This document shows, one piece after another, positions 62,301 to 64,000 of a stretch of DNA of 64,000 bases. The position numbers and the translations under genes were made by a program. Every line of letters begins with the position of its first letter. Position 1 is the first letter of the stretch. The notes under the pieces were generated by a model that was not told the DNA's origin, ran no database searches, and saw nothing but the letters and a program-made list of their open reading frames with translations. Origin of the DNA: JBBROS01 sp038229135 (GTDB taxonomy: Bacteria; Pseudomonadota; Alphaproteobacteria; Acetobacterales; Acetobacteraceae); NCBI GenBank assembly GCA_038229135.1, contig JBBROS010000018.1, positions 9,886-73,885 on the forward strand. Reading direction: 5' to 3'.

Positions 62301-64000
62301 CGCTGCCGCCGCTGCTCGAGCCGCCTCCGCCGGTGGCGTAGCCGGTCAGATAGCTCGCCGTGGTGTTGATGAAGGTGAGGCTCGAGGTGCCGATGCCGCT
62401 CGCGCCGATCGTCCCGCCGGTGGCTGCGTAGCCGCCATTGCCGCCCGTCGCGCTCTGCCGCAGGGTCAAATTGCCCGAGTTCGTGCCGCTCAGCGCGTTG
62501 GTGAGCGTGCTGTTGGCGCCGGCGCCGCCCGACGCCCCGGCATAGCCGCTACCGCCGGCCCCGCCGATCTGGTAGGCGCGAAGCTGGAGGTTGCCGCCGG
62601 TCGTCCCGCTTGCCGTGGTGCCGCTCGCCACGCCGCCCGCGCCGCCCGATTTGCCCGTGCCCGTCCCGCGGCCACCGGCTCCGCCCGTTGCGCGCGCATC
62701 GACAACGCTCGTGCCCCCCGTCGCACTCGCGGCGATCGAGGTCGCGCTGGCGCCCGAGACGGCGGCGCCCGCACCGCCATCGCCCGACGTGCCGAACGCG
62801 CCGCCGCCGTTGCCGCCGGTCAGGGTCGCGTAGGTCCGGACAGCGTCCGTGCCGGTCGTGCTGCTCGTCCCCGACGCGCTCGTCGTCGCGCTGGCGCCCG
62901 CGCCGCCGTTGGACGTGCCGTAGCCGCGCCCGCCGTCGCCGCCATCGGCCGTGGCACGCGCGGTCACCGTCCGTGCGCCGCTCAGCGCGATCGAGGCCGC
63001 AGAGCTGCCGCCGACCTTGCCGCCCGCAGCGCTCGCACCGCCTGTGCCGCCCGCCGCCGTGGAGCCGCCCACGAGTTCGGTGGCGACCGAGTTGCTGGCC
63101 GTGAGGTTCGATGTGCCCGTGCCGGCCACCCCGCCCGCACTGCCCGTGTTGCTCCCGCCGCCCGCGCCGCCGGTGGCCGTTTGCCGCACGGTCAGCCGCC
63201 CGGACGCCGTCCCGCTCACGGCATTGGTGAGCGTGCTGTTCGCACCGGCGCCGCCTGTGGCGCCGGTATAGGAGCGTCCGCCCGCGCCGCCCGTCTGATA
63301 GGCGCGGGCATACACGTTCACACCGACCGCGTTCGCCGTCGTCCCACTCGCGGCGCCGCCCGCGCCGCCCGTCTTGCCCGCACTCACGGCGCGCCCGCCA
63401 GCACCGCCCGTCGCCCGCGAATCCGCGATCACCGTCCCGCCCGTCGCGGTGGCCGCCGTGGCGGTTGCGTTGCCGCCCGACACGGCCGCGCCCGCGCCGC
63501 CATTGCCGGAGGTGGCATAGTTCCCGCCGCCGTTGCCGCCCGTGAGCGTCAGGTAGGACCGGACGGTGTCGGTGCCGGTCGTCGTGCTGGTGGCCGAGGC
63601 GCTGCCGGTTGCCGTGGCGCCCGCGCCGCCATCGCTCGTGCCGTAGCCCCGGCCGCCGCTGCCGCCCGTGGACGTGGCCCGTGCGTTGACGCCGCGCGCG
63701 CCGCTGAGCGCGATGGTCGCCGCTGCGACACCGCCGACCCCCCCTCCGATGAGGCCTTGGTTGCCCGAACCGCCCGCAGCGCTGCTGCCGCCCGTGAGAT
63801 AGGTCGCGACCGTGTCGGTGGCCGTCAGGTTCGACGTGCCGGCGCCGGCCGCACCGCCCACGCCGCCGCTGCTGTAGCCGCCCGCGCCGCCGGTCGCGGT
63901 CTGCCGCAGGATGAGGGTGTCGGTCGTGCTGCCCGTCACGGCGTTGGCCAGCGTGCTGCTCGCGCCCGCGCCGCCCGCTGCGCCCGTGTAGCCCCGGCCG
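56359..64000 (-). CDS. Giant glycine-rich / Calx-beta repeat surface protein (5' end beyond window)
   Basis: Over 2540 residues are in the window; the frame stays open to base 64000. The part at 61600-64000 is Gly/Ala/Thr-rich (repeats with a period of about 720 bases, each with RQTATGG, LTLTGGNGGG and ATGGAGGR). Then a cadherin-like domain (61020-61350), and twelve Calx-beta repeats of about 115 residues (56850-61015), each with FTFTVTR, GTVSFAAGQSTATITVNV and ILNDD, likely Ca-binding. The last 160 residues form a separate domain ending FSIDKLTFG, a pattern that usually comes before a PEP-CTERM, but here the stop comes instead. It is probably an adhesin or matrix protein. No secretion system is nearby. 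Confidence 0.85.
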   Translation of the reverse strand, partial: GRGYTGAAGGAGASSTLANAVTGSTTDTLILRQTATGGAGGYSSGGVGGAAGAGTSNLTATDTVATYLTGGSSAAGGSGNQGLIGGGVGGVAAATIALSGARGVNARATSTGGSGGRGYGTSDGGAGATATGSASATSTTTGTDTVRSYLTLTGGNGGGNYATSGNGGAGAAVSGGNATATAATATGGTVIADSRATGGAGGRAVSAGKTGGAGGAASGTTANAVGVNVYARAYQTGGAGGRSYTGATGGAGANSTLTNAVSGTASGRLTVRQTATGGAGGGSNTGSAGGVAGTGTSNLTASNSVATELVGGSTAAGGTGGASAAGGKVGGSSAASIALSGARTVTARATADGGDGGRGYGTSNGGAGASATTSASGTSSTTGTDAVRTYATLTGGNGGGAFGTSGDGGAGAAVSGASATSIAASATGGTSVVDARATGGAGGRGTGTGKSGGAGGVASGTTASGTTGGNLQLRAYQIGGAGGSGYAGASGGAGANSTLTNALSGTNSGNLTLRQSATGGNGGYAATGGTIGASGIGTSSLTFINTTASYLTGYATGGGGSSSGGSGTGASGGAGNATTALTGARRVDATANAAGGSGASGAGGSATADSSGTSTGTQAADVATASATATGGAGASKGTASANATATTANGQLARANTSVSGSTGQAQSTSITRSGGIATAVSALAQSQLIGSATSATAISQAQSGTFFGVANQSRDAWAYGTNAPSAPSVTSALASHAAVNARLGTGNASARVFGEGMQGALAVSGTGARTEHTAIAFTVDTTLISGNLVAGLLDNQVYGTGFQTLSFSVTIGATTVVNQSFSTVASAQTYFSNSVLDLGAVTPVSSLVVTFNLDLTTSAAGSGFAQNFLLGTDNGNIPPVNTVPGPLSVLAGTPRAITGVSLSDADGAPGEVFTVDLKAGSGLLSTTATTGVVGSGTTNLKLTGTLAQVNTALSSLSVLETAGGSDTITIVSRDANGGSDTDTIAVTSAALPTLVLTANQTGLNEGNSGATPFLFTVTRAGDLAGTSQAAYTVTGAPAGAFVGGVLPSGTVSFAAGQSTATITINVQGDTVVEANESFTVQLSSPVGATILSGSAGSTIINDDFLPVVSIAADLVSGPEGNSGSTPFTFTVTRSGNLTGTSQATYAVGGGSANAADFTGGVLPSGTVSFAAGQVTATITINVAGDVVLEADENFTVFLSSPVGATIGTSNATATILNDDTFPALSIAANQASGNEGDSGSTPFTFTVTRAGDLTGTSQAAYSVGGGTANAADFTGGVLPSGTVTFAAGQSTATITVNVAGDTVVEGNESFTVTLSSPVGATIALAAASSVILNDDTVPTLSISADQSSANEGNAGPTPFTFTVTRTGNLVSASTVSYSVGGGTANAADFTGGALPSGTVSFAAGQTTATITVNVAGDLLFEADDTFTVTLFSPSGATIGTAAASSTILNDDSVPTLSIAANQVSANEGNSGSTPFTFTVTRTGDLTGTSQAAYAIGGGTANAADFSGGVLPSGTVSFAAGQSTATITVNVAGDAVFEPDETFTVTLSSPAGATITQATATSTIVNDDAAPVISITANQASANEGNAGSTPFTFTVTRSGDVTGPSSVAYSVGGGTANAADFTGGVLPSGTVSFAAGQSTATITVNVAGDLLFEADDTFTVTLSSATGATIGTATASSTILNDDAVPTLSITANQASANEGNAGSTPFTFTVTRAGDLTGTSQANYTVGGGTANAADFTGGVLPTGTVSFAAGQSTATITVNVAGDLLFEPDETFTVTLSGPTGATITQATASSTILNDETLPTLSIAANQASANEGNAGSTPFTFTVTRAGNLSGPSDVAYSVGGGTADAADFAGGVLPSGTVSFVAGQFSATVTVNVAGDTAVEGNETFTVTLSSPTGATITQPTASTTILNDDAVPTLSISANQASASEGNAGSTPFTFTVTRTGDLTGTSQAAYAVGGGTANAADFSGGVLPSGTVSFAAGQSTATITVNVAGDTVFEPDETVTVTLSSPAGATITQATATSTILNDDGLPTLSISANQVSANEGNISATPFIFTVTRTGDLSGTSNVAYTVGGGAVDGADFMGGVLPSGTVSFAAGQSTATITVNVANDTIAEADETFTVTLSSPAGATIGTATASSTILNDDFGPALSIVANQVSANEGNAGSTPFTFTVTRTGDLTGTSQALYSVGGGTANAADFVGGVLPSGTVLFAADQATATITINVAGDLLFEADDTFTVTLSSATGATIGTATASSTILNDDVVPTLSITANQASANEGNAGSTPFTFTVTRAGDLTGTSQATYTVGGGTANAADFTGGVLPSGTVSFAAGQSTATITVGVAGDTAVETNETFTVTLASPVGSTITQATATSTIVNDDVPLTLQTIGGAGPYNRSAPTAWRDLWSSPDVAITHRLNGANASETWQSVNFGTALPGTYGGSDFIDGDLGVAGKAGGTQATPQELDGTEALRFVFRQSVSVVDFDFVRFSGADRARIDTFDSGGGLIGSTVFGSDMPRIEGSPGIVSAIVRAEAGSFSIDKLTFG

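Overview
The window is high-GC DNA (about 70% by eye) from an alphaproteobacterium, most likely of the Rhodospirillales/Acetobacteraceae type. The evidence is gene order: rpsB-tsf-pyrH-frr-uppS-cdsA-dxr-rseP, fliX divergent from flgI, folK/rpoZ/rel/acpS/lepB/rnc/era/recO, and argH-small lipoprotein-lysA-DUF4175. DksA is the cysteine-poor alphaproteobacterial form, and an EipB-like (DUF1849) envelope protein is present. No rRNA, CRISPR array, integrase or complete insertion sequence is visible.

Layout. 1-6248 (minus strand): translation, nucleotide, lipid and isoprenoid housekeeping operon ending in a truncated rseP. 6249-9671: dksA, a frameshifted gene coupled to fliX, then flgI and two small flagellar genes behind a near-consensus sigma-54 promoter. 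9688-18948 (minus): parC, recO, era, rnc, lepB, acpS, rel, rpoZ, folK. 19031-27438 (plus except one gene): NYN nuclease, family 5 uracil-DNA glycosylase, a compositionally foreign P63C-domain gene with two identical inverted repeats in its leader, aspS, EipB-like protein, a short-chain dehydrogenase, an SMP-30 lactonase (minus), csaA, gpt and tRNA-Arg. 27522-34452: an HD phosphohydrolase and a SulP-STAS-cNMP-binding transporter in one operon, a PEP-CTERM metalloprotease, and a class III nucleotide cyclase with TolB-like and TPR regions. 34411-43181: fatty acid hydroxylase, a 56-residue PEP-CTERM protein, small periplasmic proteins, rpmE, a TlpA-like thioredoxin, argH, a lipoprotein, lysA and DUF4175. 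43187-43553 holds scrambled remnants of a two-component sensor. 43568-48120 (minus) is a sulfur-transfer cluster: cysE, two cysteine desulfurases, ferredoxin, mnmA and tRNA-Met. 48364-55583 (plus): hydrolase, tyrS, two glycosyltransferases, a PrpD-like protein, an orphan substrate-binding protein and a methyltransferase. 55663-64000 (minus): a PEP-CTERM-like protein and the 3' part of a giant gene with glycine-rich repeats and twelve Calx-beta repeats, cut by the window edge.

Functional threads. Sulfur moves from serine acetylation (cysE) through the desulfurases to Fe-S carriers and tRNA thiolation (mnmA). A possible cyclic-nucleotide circuit is formed by the cyclase, a PDE-like HD protein and a cNMP-binding transporter. 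Surface export is suggested by three PEP-CTERM-type proteins and the Calx-beta giant.

Two families of dispersed GC-rich palindromes sit in intergenic gaps (6437, 11953, 24327, 25350; and 9282, 15659, 38901). Copies of the second family have become coding sequence in a FlgJ-like protein and in a lipoprotein leader. The least explained locus is the P63C gene at 20389-21480, with its duplicated GCAAGCAT-N12-ATGCTTGC elements, one of which encloses the ribosome binding site and touches the start codon.
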